Below are positions 33,143 through 40,595 of a DNA stretch of 64,000 nucleotides, in pieces (position 1 is the first letter of the stretch; the number at the start of each line of letters is the position of its first letter). The position numbers and the translations under genes were made by a program. This DNA comes from SMYC01 sp963578475 (lineage in GTDB: Bacteria; Acidobacteriota; Vicinamibacteria; Marinacidobacterales; SMYC01): NCBI GenBank assembly GCA_963578475.1, contig CAUZCL010000002.1, forward strand, positions 1 to 64,000, given 5' to 3'. A model generated the notes under the pieces. It saw only the letters and a list, made by a program, of their open reading frames with translations. It had not been told where the DNA came from and made no database searches.

Positions 33143-33763
33143 GTGGCGCTTCATCACGTGGAGCATCCTTTGGTTGACGATGTGATCTCGGAGCTTCGAG
33201 ACGCCTCGACGTCGCCGGAGCGTTTTCGGCGGCTTGCGAGTCGTGTGACGACGCTTCTTGCCTATGACGCGTCGCGCGATTTACCGTTTCGCACGGAGCG
33301 GGTTCGCACGCCGCTCGAGGAGACCGAGGTGAAAAAGCTCGACGCAAACGTTGTGCTCGTTCCGGTGTTGCGCGCGGGGGTGGGCATGCTCGACGTCATG
33401 CTGTCGGTCTTTCCCTCCGCATCGGTCGGCTATGTCGGGCTCGAGAGAGACGAATCGACAGCGGTTGCCCGTCAATATTATCGAAAGCTTCCGGACCTCT
33501 CGGGCCGTTTCGTTTTTCTGCTCGACCCCATGTTGGCGACCGGCGGCTCGGCCAGTGCCGCGGTGTCTCTGCTCGAGGAGCACGGTGCGACGAAGATTCG
33601 TCTTTTATGTATCGTCGCCGCTCCCGAGGGGGTCGACCGGTTGCTTACGGACTTCCCCGACGTTGACATCTATGCCGCGGCCGTCGACCGCGGGCTCGAC
33701 GAGCGTAAATATATCGTGCCCGGCCTGGGTGATTTCGGCGACCGGCTCTACGGGACGCTTTAA
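33143..33763 (+). CDS. upp: Uracil phosphoribosyltransferase
   Basis: A 206-residue enzyme that makes UMP from uracil and PRPP. The PRPP loop is FLLDPMLATGGSASAAV. The uracil-binding C-terminal part DRGLDERKYIVPGLGDFGDR is complete, and LVPVLRAGVGMLDVML is typical. The GTG start at 33143 has AAAGGAG 7 bases upstream. It salvages uracil released by the divergent pyrimidine phosphorylase, so one 60-base intergenic region may control both directions. Confidence 0.95.
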   Translation: MALHHVEHPLVDDVISELRDASTSPERFRRLASRVTTLLAYDASRDLPFRTERVRTPLEETEVKKLDANVVLVPVLRAGVGMLDVMLSVFPSASVGYVGLERDESTAVARQYYRKLPDLSGRFVFLLDPMLATGGSASAAVSLLEEHGATKIRLLCIVAAPEGVDRLLTDFPDVDIYAAAVDRGLDERKYIVPGLGDFGDRLYGTL

Positions 33764-33779
33764 GAGCCTTTTAGGGATG

Positions 33780-33805
33780 CACGCAAAGACTCAAAGGCGC
33801 AATGG
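33780..33805. repeat. Fragment of the CGCAAAGGCG-type intergenic repeat
   Basis: CACGCAAAGACTCAAAGGCG follows the upp stop and resembles the arms of the element at 13551. No partner arm is evident. Confidence 0.4.
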
Positions 33806-33857
33806 CTATCTTGAAGCTTTTCCTGTATCGCGAGCGTTTGTACTAAAATGAAAGTTC

Positions 33858-34253
33858 ATGCCGGCTAAGGACGTTTCTTCAGAGTTTTCCTTTGCGGCCA
33901 TCCCTGCCTGCCTTTCCGGGTGGCTCGTGCCTGGGCTCGGGCATTTCATGATCGGTAAGCGCAATCGCGGTATCATTTCTTTCGCCGTCGTTGTCGCTCT
34001 GTTTACCCTTGGTATTCAGCTCGAAGGCGAGCTCTTCGAGCTCGATACGGGTGAGCTGCTCACGCTGCTTGCCGGCCTCGCGGAGATGGGAGTTGGGCTT
34101 CCCTACTTCATCATCAAAATGATGAAACTCGGGGGCGGGACCGTAACCTCGGTCACCTACGAATATGGCTATACGTTTTGCATAGTGGCGGGGCTCTTGA
34201 ACATGCTCATTGTGCTCGACGTCTATGACATCTTGGTCGGGAGGAAGGACTGA
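33858..34253 (+). CDS. Small multi-pass membrane protein (DUF6677-like)
   Basis: A 131-residue protein with three or four hydrophobic segments. The stretch CLSGWLVPGLGHFMIGKRNR followed by a membrane helix matches the PGLGH-type motif of small TM2/DUF6677-like proteins. The role is unknown. It starts an apparent operon with a 57-residue membrane protein and a VanZ-like protein (12-base gap, then 4-base overlap). Start ATG 33858 has no strong ribosome site. Confidence 0.75.
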   Translation: MPAKDVSSEFSFAAIPACLSGWLVPGLGHFMIGKRNRGIISFAVVVALFTLGIQLEGELFELDTGELLTLLAGLAEMGVGLPYFIIKMMKLGGGTVTSVTYEYGYTFCIVAGLLNMLIVLDVYDILVGRKD

Positions 34254-34265
34254 CGGACTAACTAA

Positions 34266-34439
34266 ATGACGAGCCACTTCTTGATCTTGAGCGTCTTCGC
34301 TCTTCTCGTCTCGATAGGATTCGCTCTGCTCATGCGCGAAAAACCAAGAGACCAGGTCAGGTTCGCCCTGTTCTCCTTTGCCTGTTTCGTGGGCTCGGCC
34401 TTCCTCATAGGCTGGCTGATGTACCCTTTTCCTTCGTGA
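34266..34439 (+). CDS. Small membrane protein, 57 residues, two predicted helices
   Basis: ATG 34266 opens a frame ending in TGA 34437-34439. Two hydrophobic helices (FLILSVFALLVSIGFALLM and FALFSFACFVGSAFLIGWLM) are separated by a charged loop (REKPRDQVR), a typical hairpin membrane peptide. The stop overlaps the GTG start of the VanZ-like gene (GTGA at 34436-34439), which supports translation. I do not recognise a family. Confidence 0.7.
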   Translation: MTSHFLILSVFALLVSIGFALLMREKPRDQVRFALFSFACFVGSAFLIGWLMYPFPS

Positions 34440-34825
34440 TTGCTTCTTTCGCGCGCTACTGGGCCCCGCTACTTCTTTACATGGGACTCGTGTTTTGGGT
34501 CTCCTCCCGTCCAAGGCCCGAAGGTGTCTCGTCAGCTCCGGATATTCTCCTCCATGGCGGTGCTTATTGCGTGATGGCGCTCCTTGCGATACGGGCGTTC
34601 GGCCACGGCCTTGGCGAGCCTGTTTCGGGCGCGGCGTTTTGGAGCGGTGTGGTGGTCGCCGTGCTTTATGGTGCGAGCGACGAGTGGCATCAAACCTTCG
34701 TACCTTCGCGTGTCGGGGATATTTACGATCTTCTATTTGATGCGATGGGAGCGCTCTTCGCGGGAGCGACGCTCTCGATGTTTTGGAAAGTGAAAGCCAA
34801 GAAGAGTCTCGAGGGAATATTATAG
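34436..34825 (+). CDS. VanZ-like family membrane protein
   Basis: A 129-residue protein with about four membrane helices. ILLHGGAYCVMALLAIRAFG and LYGASDEWHQTFVPSRVGDIYDLLFDAMGA carry the family hallmarks (conserved His, SDE-x-HQ-x-F, R, D-x-x-D-x-x-G). VanZ relatives are linked to teicoplanin resistance in enterococci, but most members have no known role; here it is not near any resistance gene. The GTG start at 34436 overlaps the preceding small gene. Confidence 0.88.
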   Translation: MIASFARYWAPLLLYMGLVFWVSSRPRPEGVSSAPDILLHGGAYCVMALLAIRAFGHGLGEPVSGAAFWSGVVVAVLYGASDEWHQTFVPSRVGDIYDLLFDAMGALFAGATLSMFWKVKAKKSLEGIL

Positions 34826-34839
34826 AATTACGTGCAATC

Positions 34840-35132
34840 CGTGAGGGGAAATCAGCCACAGAGGCACAGCGCGGCGGGCCGCAACCAAATCTCTGCCGCG
34901 AGCGGTCAGCATTCATTGGTCAGCTCGTGGAGCGCGTCGCGCCTCGGTTTCATTCTGTGCGTTGTCTCAACTCTTCGCTGCGGCTAATTGATTTACTTTC
35001 TTGCGGATCCGCCGCGGCCGGTCAGATTTCTTGCAAGAAATAGAAGCTTTTTGCGTTAGTAGTACAGAGGCACAGAGGAGCGGAAGTAAGAAACCCACTT
35101 TTCTCGTGACTCTGTGGCGGTCTGTCTTTTTG
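34840..35132. repeat. Imperfect inverted-repeat intergenic element (CACAGAGGCACAG type)
   Basis: The 336-base gap between the VanZ-like gene and the enoyl-CoA hydratase holds no gene. The left arm has GTGAGGGGAAATCAGCCACA and GAGGCACAG. The right arm, reverse complemented, has CAGACCGCCACAGAGTCACG followed by AGAAAAG; an extra copy TACAGAGGCACAGAGG lies at about 35063. It resembles the element at 28951. Confidence 0.62.
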
Positions 35133-35161
35133 GTGCGCTGGAGGAGAGCTCAGAGCTGACA

Positions 35162-35944
35162 ATGAATTTCGATAATCTCATTTTGACGGATCGCGATGGT
35201 GTCGCGACGCTCACGGTGAATCGGCCGGATAAGCTCAACGCGCTCAATGAGGCGACGCTTTGTGAGCTCGAGACGGCGCTCGAGAGCGTTGCCGCCGCCA
35301 CCGACATACGCGCTCTCATCGTCACCGGCGCAGGCGAGAAAGCTTTCGTCGCGGGTGCGGATATCAAGGAGCTCGAGGGGCTATCCGCCGAGGGTGGCCA
35401 CAGGGCGGCGCAACGTGGTCAGGCGATTTTTAGGAAGCTGGAGACGCTCGGTAAACCGGTCCTTGCCGCGGTGAACGGTTTCGCGCTTGGCGGTGGGCTC
35501 GAGCTCGCGCTCGCTTGTCACATCCGCCTGGCATCGGACAACGCGAAGCTCGGCTTGCCAGAGGTCGGTCTCGGCGCGATCCCGGGCTATGGCGGAACCC
35601 AGCGCCTTGCACGCCTCGTGGGGAGCGGACGCGCGCTCGAGATGATCTTGAGCGGCCAGGCTGTCGACGCCGCGGAGGCGCACCGCATCGGCCTCGTAAA
35701 CCGAGTGGTCCCAATGGACGAGCTTGGCTCTGCCGCCGATGAGCTCGCTCGGCGAATCATCAAGAACGCGCCGGGCGCTCTGCGGAGCGCCCTTCTCGCG
35801 GTGAACCGAGGACTCGACGCCGATCTGGATACAGGGCTCGAGCTCGAAGCGACGCTTTTCGGCGTTCTCGCCGGAAGCGGTGACTGGCGCGAAGGTATGA
35901 CGGCGTTTCTTGAGAAACGGCCCCCGAAATTCACGGGCAGTTGA
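35162..35944 (+). CDS. Enoyl-CoA hydratase/isomerase (crotonase family)
   Basis: A 260-residue crotonase. The oxyanion-hole segments are AFVAGADIKELEG and GGGLELALACHIRLASDNA. The two catalytic Glu positions of hydratases appear to be kept (the first in GLELALAC, the second in LPEVGLGAIPGYGGTQRLAR). It hydrates 2-enoyl-CoA to 3-hydroxyacyl-CoA in beta-oxidation. Start ATG 35162 fits the family N-terminus (FDNLILTDRDGVATLTVNRP). Its stop is adjacent to ribH, so it may be co-transcribed with the ribH-nusB-lysS group, an unusual neighbour for a beta-oxidation gene. Confidence 0.93.
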   Translation: MNFDNLILTDRDGVATLTVNRPDKLNALNEATLCELETALESVAAATDIRALIVTGAGEKAFVAGADIKELEGLSAEGGHRAAQRGQAIFRKLETLGKPVLAAVNGFALGGGLELALACHIRLASDNAKLGLPEVGLGAIPGYGGTQRLARLVGSGRALEMILSGQAVDAAEAHRIGLVNRVVPMDELGSAADELARRIIKNAPGALRSALLAVNRGLDADLDTGLELEATLFGVLAGSGDWREGMTAFLEKRPPKFTGS

Positions 35945-35952
35945 GAGCCGAC

Positions 35953-36426
35953 GTGACGAAAATCTGGGAAGGCAAGGCGGTAGGCGAGGGGATGCGCTTC
36001 GCTATCGTCCTCGGGCGGTTCAACAGCTTGGTGACGGACAAGCTCCTCGAAGGTGCGCTCGAAGCACTCCGCCGCGCCCGCGTCGCCGAGGACGACGTAG
36101 AAGTGCTGCGCGTTCCAGGAGCCTTCGAGATCCCGCTCGCGGCGAAACGCGTCGCCGAGACCGGCCGTTTCGCGGCCGTCATTTGTCTCGGCGCGATCGT
36201 CAAAGGCGCCACGCCGCATTGGGATTATCTCAGTAAGACGGCGACTTCCGGGATTTGCCAAGCATCGCTCGCGACGAACATTCCGATGACGAACGCCGTC
36301 CTTACGACGGAAACGATGGAGCAGGCGGTGGAGCGCTCCCGCCCGGGAAGCAACAACAAAGGCTACGACGCCGCGCTCGCGGCGGTTGAGATGGCGGTTT
36401 TGTTCGAGAAGTTGGAACACGAATGA
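35953..36426 (+). CDS. ribH: 6,7-dimethyl-8-ribityllumazine synthase
   Basis: RibH condenses 5-amino-6-ribitylaminouracil with 3,4-dihydroxybutanone phosphate in riboflavin synthesis. The family blocks are FAIVLGRFNSLVTDKLLEGA, VPGAFEIPLAAKRVAE, LGAIVKGATPHWDYLSKTA (catalytic His) and NKGYDAALAAVEMA. The GTG at 35953 gives an N-terminus of normal length; TTG 35941 inside the preceding stop is an alternative. nusB follows, as in many bacteria. Confidence 0.95.
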   Translation: MTKIWEGKAVGEGMRFAIVLGRFNSLVTDKLLEGALEALRRARVAEDDVEVLRVPGAFEIPLAAKRVAETGRFAAVICLGAIVKGATPHWDYLSKTATSGICQASLATNIPMTNAVLTTETMEQAVERSRPGSNNKGYDAALAAVEMAVLFEKLEHE

Positions 36427-36451
36427 CCGTGTCGGAAATCAGAGGCTGAGC

Positions 36452-36871
36452 ATGGGGGTGCGCAGGAAAGGGCGTGAGCTCGCACTTCAAATGCTTTACC
36501 AATGGGATGTCACCCGTGCGCCTTTTGGCGAAGTTGTCTGGTCGATTAGTGCGATCCGAAATCCGAGCCAGGAGGCGAAAGATTTCGGGCGCGCGCTCGC
36601 GGAAGGGACGATCCGCCGTGTAGAAGAGATCGACGCCGTCATCTCCGCACAGTCCGACAGCTGGAGGCTTTCGCGGATGGCGGCCGTGGATCGCAACATC
36701 CTGAGGGTGGCGGTCTATGAGTTTCTCGATACCGAGACACCCAAGCGGGTCGTCATGAACGAGGCGCTTGAGATCGCGAAACGCTTCTCCGCGCCCGACG
36801 CGGTAAGTTTCGTGAACGGTGTGCTCGACGCCGTTTGTGCCAATATCGAAGCGACATCGGAGAGCAAATAG
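36452..36871 (+). CDS. nusB: Transcription antitermination factor NusB
   Basis: A 139-residue all-helical protein that binds boxA RNA with NusE (S10) during rRNA transcription. The N-terminal RRKGRELALQMLYQWDVT and C-terminal PKRVVMNEALEIAKRFS, then SFVNGVLDAV, are the standard blocks. Start ATG 36452 is chosen by family alignment. The last base of its TAG stop is shared with the lysS GTG. Confidence 0.94.
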   Translation: MGVRRKGRELALQMLYQWDVTRAPFGEVVWSISAIRNPSQEAKDFGRALAEGTIRRVEEIDAVISAQSDSWRLSRMAAVDRNILRVAVYEFLDTETPKRVVMNEALEIAKRFSAPDAVSFVNGVLDAVCANIEATSESK

Positions 36872-38406
36872 TGGGTATCGAAGAACGTATCGAAGACGAA
36901 AGGCGCAAGAAAAGAGAGGAGCTCAAAGAGCTCGGAGTGAACATCTATCCGACACGCTTCGACCGAACGCACACTATCTCGGACGCGTTCGCCACGTTCG
37001 ATACGAAGACCAGCGAGGAGCTCGAGACCAATCCCGTGCGGGTCCGAACGGCCGGGCGCATCCGGGCGGTAAACAAGTTCGGGAAAGCAGGATTTTTGCG
37101 ATTGAGCGACGGCGCGGGCATGCTCCAAGTCTACGTGCGCAAAGATACCGTCGAGGATCCAGGTTTCGCCATCTACAAGAAGCTCGACATTGGAGATTTC
37201 ATCGGTGTCGAGGGACCTTTGTTTCGCACGAAAACGGACGAGCTCACGGTCAAAGTTGAAAAACTCACCTTTCTCACCAAAGCTCTGAAGCCGCTTCCCG
37301 AAAAATGGCATGGCCTCGCCGACGTGGAGATGCGCTACCGCCAACGTTATTTGGACCTGATTGCAAACGCAGATTCGCGCGCCGTTTTCATCACGCGCAG
37401 CCGCGTTGTCGCCCGGATTCGGCATTACTTCGACGCGCACGGATATATCGAAGTCGAGACCCCTATGTTGCAGCCCATTGCCGGGGGTGCTACTGCGCGT
37501 CCGTTCAAAACGTTTCACAACACGCTCGGGATCGATCTCTATCTGCGCATCGCGCCCGAGCTCTATCTCAAGCGGCTCACCGTAGGCGGGCTCGAAAAGG
37601 TCTACGAGATTAATCGCAATTTCCGCAATGAGGGGATATCGACGCGCCACAATCCCGAGTTCACCATGCTTGAGTACTATGAAGCCTATAGTGATGTCGA
37701 GAGCATGATGGTGCTGACGGAAGAGCTTTTGTCCGAGCTCCAGACAAACGTCAATCACGGGAAGCCGCTTCGCTTCGGAGAGGTCGATATCGATCTGACG
37801 CCGCCCTACCGGCGTCTCACGATGCTCGACGGCGTTGTCGAAGGGCTCCGTGAGCGCGAGCTCGAAATCGCGCCCGAGGCGTTGCGCGAGCGTGAAACGC
37901 TCGTCGAGCTCGGCCGCAAGCTCGAGCTTGGCCTCGACGAGGGCGCCCCTTGGGGAAAGCTCTTGAGCGCGCTCTTTGATCATCTCGTCGAGGCGTCACT
38001 GGTACAGCCGACTTTTGTGACGGACTATCCGGTAGACGTTTCACCTTTCTCCAAGAAGAAGCTCGACGATCCTTTAATCGTTGAGCGGTTCGAGCTGTTT
38101 ATCGCGGGAATGGAGGTCGCGAACGGCTTCAGCGAGCTCAACGATCCCGACGATCAGAAAGCCAGGTTCGAGGCGCAGCTCCAAGAGCGCGCTCGCGGCG
38201 ACGCGGAAGCCCATGATATGGACGAGGATTATGTGCGGGCTTTGATGCACGGCCTTCCGCCGACCGGAGGCGTGGGACTTGGTATCGATCGGCTCGTCAT
38301 GCTGTTCACGGACTCGCGATCGATCCGCGACGTAATCTTGTTCCCGCACCTGAGGCCCGAGAGCGGGCGCGACCCCGCGGCGGACGCGCAGGAGAGCGAG
38401 GAGTAA
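36871..38406 (+). CDS. lysS: Lysyl-tRNA synthetase, class II
   Basis: A 511-residue class IIb synthetase. An N-terminal OB-fold binds the anticodon (RTAGRIRAVNKFGKAGFLRL). The catalytic domain follows with motif 1 (YIEVETPMLQPIAGG), motif 2 (FRNEGISTRHNPEFTMLEYY) and motif 3 (GGVGLGIDRLVMLFTDS). The start is GTG 36871, with GGAG 7-10 bases upstream and a one-base overlap with the nusB stop; an in-frame ATG at 36835 lies inside nusB and lacks a site. It is followed 8 bases later by the Lol permease gene. Confidence 0.96.
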   Translation: MGIEERIEDERRKKREELKELGVNIYPTRFDRTHTISDAFATFDTKTSEELETNPVRVRTAGRIRAVNKFGKAGFLRLSDGAGMLQVYVRKDTVEDPGFAIYKKLDIGDFIGVEGPLFRTKTDELTVKVEKLTFLTKALKPLPEKWHGLADVEMRYRQRYLDLIANADSRAVFITRSRVVARIRHYFDAHGYIEVETPMLQPIAGGATARPFKTFHNTLGIDLYLRIAPELYLKRLTVGGLEKVYEINRNFRNEGISTRHNPEFTMLEYYEAYSDVESMMVLTEELLSELQTNVNHGKPLRFGEVDIDLTPPYRRLTMLDGVVEGLRERELEIAPEALRERETLVELGRKLELGLDEGAPWGKLLSALFDHLVEASLVQPTFVTDYPVDVSPFSKKKLDDPLIVERFELFIAGMEVANGFSELNDPDDQKARFEAQLQERARGDAEAHDMDEDYVRALMHGLPPTGGVGLGIDRLVMLFTDSRSIRDVILFPHLRPESGRDPAADAQESEE

Positions 38407-38414
38407 GCAGCCCC

Positions 38415-39698
38415 ATGCCTTTCGAGCTCCGGATCGCGCTGCGCTATCTCTTCGCGGCGCGCCGTCAGCTTTTCATTTCGGTGATCTCGACCATCTCCAC
38501 TCTCGGCGTAATTGTGGGCGTCATGATCCTCCTCGTGGCACTCGCGATCTTGACGGGGATGCAAGGCGAGCTTCGTTCACGCATCCTCGGAGCCGCCTCC
38601 CATCTGAGTATCTATAAACAGGGAGGGGAAGCCTTTGGGGATTATCGAGACGTCATCGCAAAGCTCGGCGGGATCGATGGCATCGAGGGGGCTGCCCCGG
38701 TCTTGTACGGCAAGGCCCTCGTCTCGAGCGTGACCGGCTCCGGGCTCGTGACGCTCAAGGGAATCGAGCCGGAGCTCGAAGCCACCGTCACCGAGTTCGC
38801 GCAGAAAATGATGGTGGGCGAGTTGATGCGCCTCTCGGAGTCGGAAAAGCCTGCGGTAAATGACAGCAATGTCGGAAATGTTTCCTATGAGGAGCTCAGA
38901 GGCGAGCTGCCGCCAGTCATCGTCGGGGAAGAGCTCGCGCTGACCCTCGGTGTTTTCATCGGGGACGTAATGAAAGTCACGTCGCCCGAAGGCCATTTGA
39001 CCCCGTTCGGCATGCTGCCGCGCACGCGAAGCTTTCGTGTCGTGGGTATCTTCCAGCTCGGGCTCTATAACTTCGACAATTCGTGGGCGCTTCTACATCT
39101 CCCCGACGCGCAGCGGCTTCTTGGTGTCGGGGACGAAGCGATGTATGTCGAGACGAAAGTTTTCGATATCTTCGACGTCGAGCGCATCGAGACCGAGGTC
39201 ATGAAAGCGCTTGGCGGCGACTACGGCTCGATGAATTGGAAAGAGACGAACCGAAGTCTTTTTTCCGCCTTCTGGATCGAGAAGGTGGTGACGACGATCT
39301 TCATCAGCTTCATCGTGGGCGTGGCCGCGCTCAATATCGTCGCGAGCCAGATCATGATCGTCATGAACAAGACGCGGGACATCGCCATCCTGCGATCGAT
39401 GGGGGCGAGTGCGAAGAGCATCATGCGCATCTTCATGTTGCAGGGAGGCATCATCGGCGTGGCGGGCACGGCCGTGGGAGCCGCTCTAGGCGTGACGATC
39501 TCTTGGGTGCTCGACCACTATCGGTTGATCGCGATTCCCGAGGACGTCTACCAGGTGGCCTGGGTGCCGTTCAAGCTGCTCCCTGCGGATTTCCTCCTGG
39601 TGGTGATAGCAGCTCCTTTGATTTGCTTCGCGGCGACACTCTATCCCGCGCGCAGGGCTGCCCAATTGGTTATTACGGAAGCGTTGAGATTCGAATGA
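38415..39698 (+). CDS. lolC: Lipoprotein-releasing ABC permease (LolC/LolE, FtsX-like)
   Basis: A 427-residue inner-membrane protein. One helix lies near residues 22-48 (LFISVISTISTLGVIVG), then a large periplasmic MacB-like domain, then three helices with the FtsX core (VGVAALNIVASQIMIVMNKT, DIAILRSMGASAKSIMRIFM). It extracts mature lipoproteins from the inner membrane and hands them to LolA, with the ATPase encoded 90 bases downstream. Only one permease gene is present, which suggests a LolF-type homodimer rather than a LolC/LolE pair. Confidence 0.92.
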   Translation: MPFELRIALRYLFAARRQLFISVISTISTLGVIVGVMILLVALAILTGMQGELRSRILGAASHLSIYKQGGEAFGDYRDVIAKLGGIDGIEGAAPVLYGKALVSSVTGSGLVTLKGIEPELEATVTEFAQKMMVGELMRLSESEKPAVNDSNVGNVSYEELRGELPPVIVGEELALTLGVFIGDVMKVTSPEGHLTPFGMLPRTRSFRVVGIFQLGLYNFDNSWALLHLPDAQRLLGVGDEAMYVETKVFDIFDVERIETEVMKALGGDYGSMNWKETNRSLFSAFWIEKVVTTIFISFIVGVAALNIVASQIMIVMNKTRDIAILRSMGASAKSIMRIFMLQGGIIGVAGTAVGAALGVTISWVLDHYRLIAIPEDVYQVAWVPFKLLPADFLLVVIAAPLICFAATLYPARRAAQLVITEALRFE

Positions 39699-39727
39699 CC
39701 TTCGCTGTGAATTGTTGTTGCTATCGG

Positions 39728-39755
39728 CTGCCTACTGCCTACTGCCTACTGCCAT
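39728..39755. repeat. Short tandem repeat, CTGCCTA x 4 (last copy imperfect)
   Basis: Three perfect 7-base units CTGCCTA at 39728-39748 are followed by CTGCCAT. They lie in the 90-base spacer between the Lol permease and ATPase genes. The sequence has no visible coding or regulatory role. Confidence 0.75.
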
Positions 39756-39787
39756 TGTGAGTTAGCGCTGCTGCTGGAAAGTGACGC

Positions 39788-40456
39788 ATGTTTTTAGAAG
39801 CACATAACCTCACCAAGACCTACGCGTCGAATGGCAGGCGTGTGGAAGTGCTGCGTGGCGTGGACCTCTCCATCGATAAAGGGGAGATGGTTGCGATTGT
39901 CGGGGCCTCTGGAGTCGGGAAGAGCACACTCATGCACGTTCTCGGCAGCCTCGACGTTCCCGACTCGGGAACGGTGCATCTCGGAGGCAAGGCCCTCTTC
40001 GAGCTCAGCGAGGACGCACGCACGCGGCTGCGCAACGAGACCATTGGCTTTGTCTTTCAGTTCCATCACTTGTTGCCGGAATTCACGGCCGCGGAAAACG
40101 TTGCTATGCCGCTCCTGATCGGCCGGATGGAGCAGGCGGAGGCCTTGCGACGCGCCGAGAAGCTCCTCGCGGATTTAGGCCTCTCGGGGCGTAGCTCGCA
40201 CCGGCCGTCACAGCTCTCGGGTGGGGAGCAGCAAAGGGTGGCGGTGGCCCGGGCTCTCGTTACGGAGCCGACCCTCGTGCTTGCCGACGAGCCCACGGGG
40301 AACCTCGACACCGCCAATAGCGAAGAGCTCGTGTCTCTATTTCGCCATCTCCATGAAAAGCGCGACCTAACCTCCCTTATCGTTACACACTCTCGAGATG
40401 TGTCTTTGGTGTGCGATCGAACGCTCTATATGGAGGACGGTAAATTGCGAATATGA
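39788..40456 (+). CDS. lolD: Lipoprotein-releasing ABC transporter ATPase
   Basis: A 222-residue ABC ATPase of the LolD/MacB/FtsE group. It has Walker A VGASGVGKSTLMHVLGSLD, the family-specific GFVFQFHHLLPEFTA, signature LSGGEQQRVAVARAL and Walker B LVLADEPTGNLD. It drives lipoprotein release by the permease upstream. The spacer of 90 bases with a tandem repeat is longer than usual for this pair. Confidence 0.94.
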   Translation: MFLEAHNLTKTYASNGRRVEVLRGVDLSIDKGEMVAIVGASGVGKSTLMHVLGSLDVPDSGTVHLGGKALFELSEDARTRLRNETIGFVFQFHHLLPEFTAAENVAMPLLIGRMEQAEALRRAEKLLADLGLSGRSSHRPSQLSGGEQQRVAVARALVTEPTLVLADEPTGNLDTANSEELVSLFRHLHEKRDLTSLIVTHSRDVSLVCDRTLYMEDGKLRI

Positions 40457-40563
40457 ATAATTATCGGTCACTGGTGGCAATGCTCTGAAAATGCTATGCT
40501 CCAAGGGGTGCTACACGCATCCGAATGCTTGAACCTCAACTGTCGTAACCATTTATACGCATG

Positions 40564-40572
40564 TGATATAAT
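40564..40572 (+). promoter_or_regulatory. Extended -10 promoter upstream of clpC
   Basis: TGATATAAT is a perfect extended -10 element (TGn plus TATAAT), 24 bases before the clpC ATG. The -35 region (around 40544) is poor, as is common with extended -10 promoters. I saw no CIRCE or CtsR-like operator. Confidence 0.65.
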
Positions 40573-40595
40573 GTTGAAACACTGCGTTGGAGCAA

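Noticed and set aside
25946..33763. Bacterial microcompartment shell genes in the nucleoside island
   Set aside because: I looked for BMC-domain and pentamer-type proteins among all genes of the region and found none; only the enzyme extensions hint at a compartment.
33879..34916. Minus-strand open frame of 345 residues across the small membrane operon
   Set aside because: Antisense to three plausible coupled genes; very Arg/His-rich, low-complexity protein.
39728..39755. CTGCCTA copies as a CRISPR-like array
   Set aside because: Units are 7 bases with no spacers and no cas genes; a plain short tandem repeat.
40457..40595. CIRCE or CtsR heat-shock operator upstream of clpC
   Set aside because: No GCACTC-N9-GAGTGC-like or heptad-repeat sequence is visible; only an extended -10 promoter.
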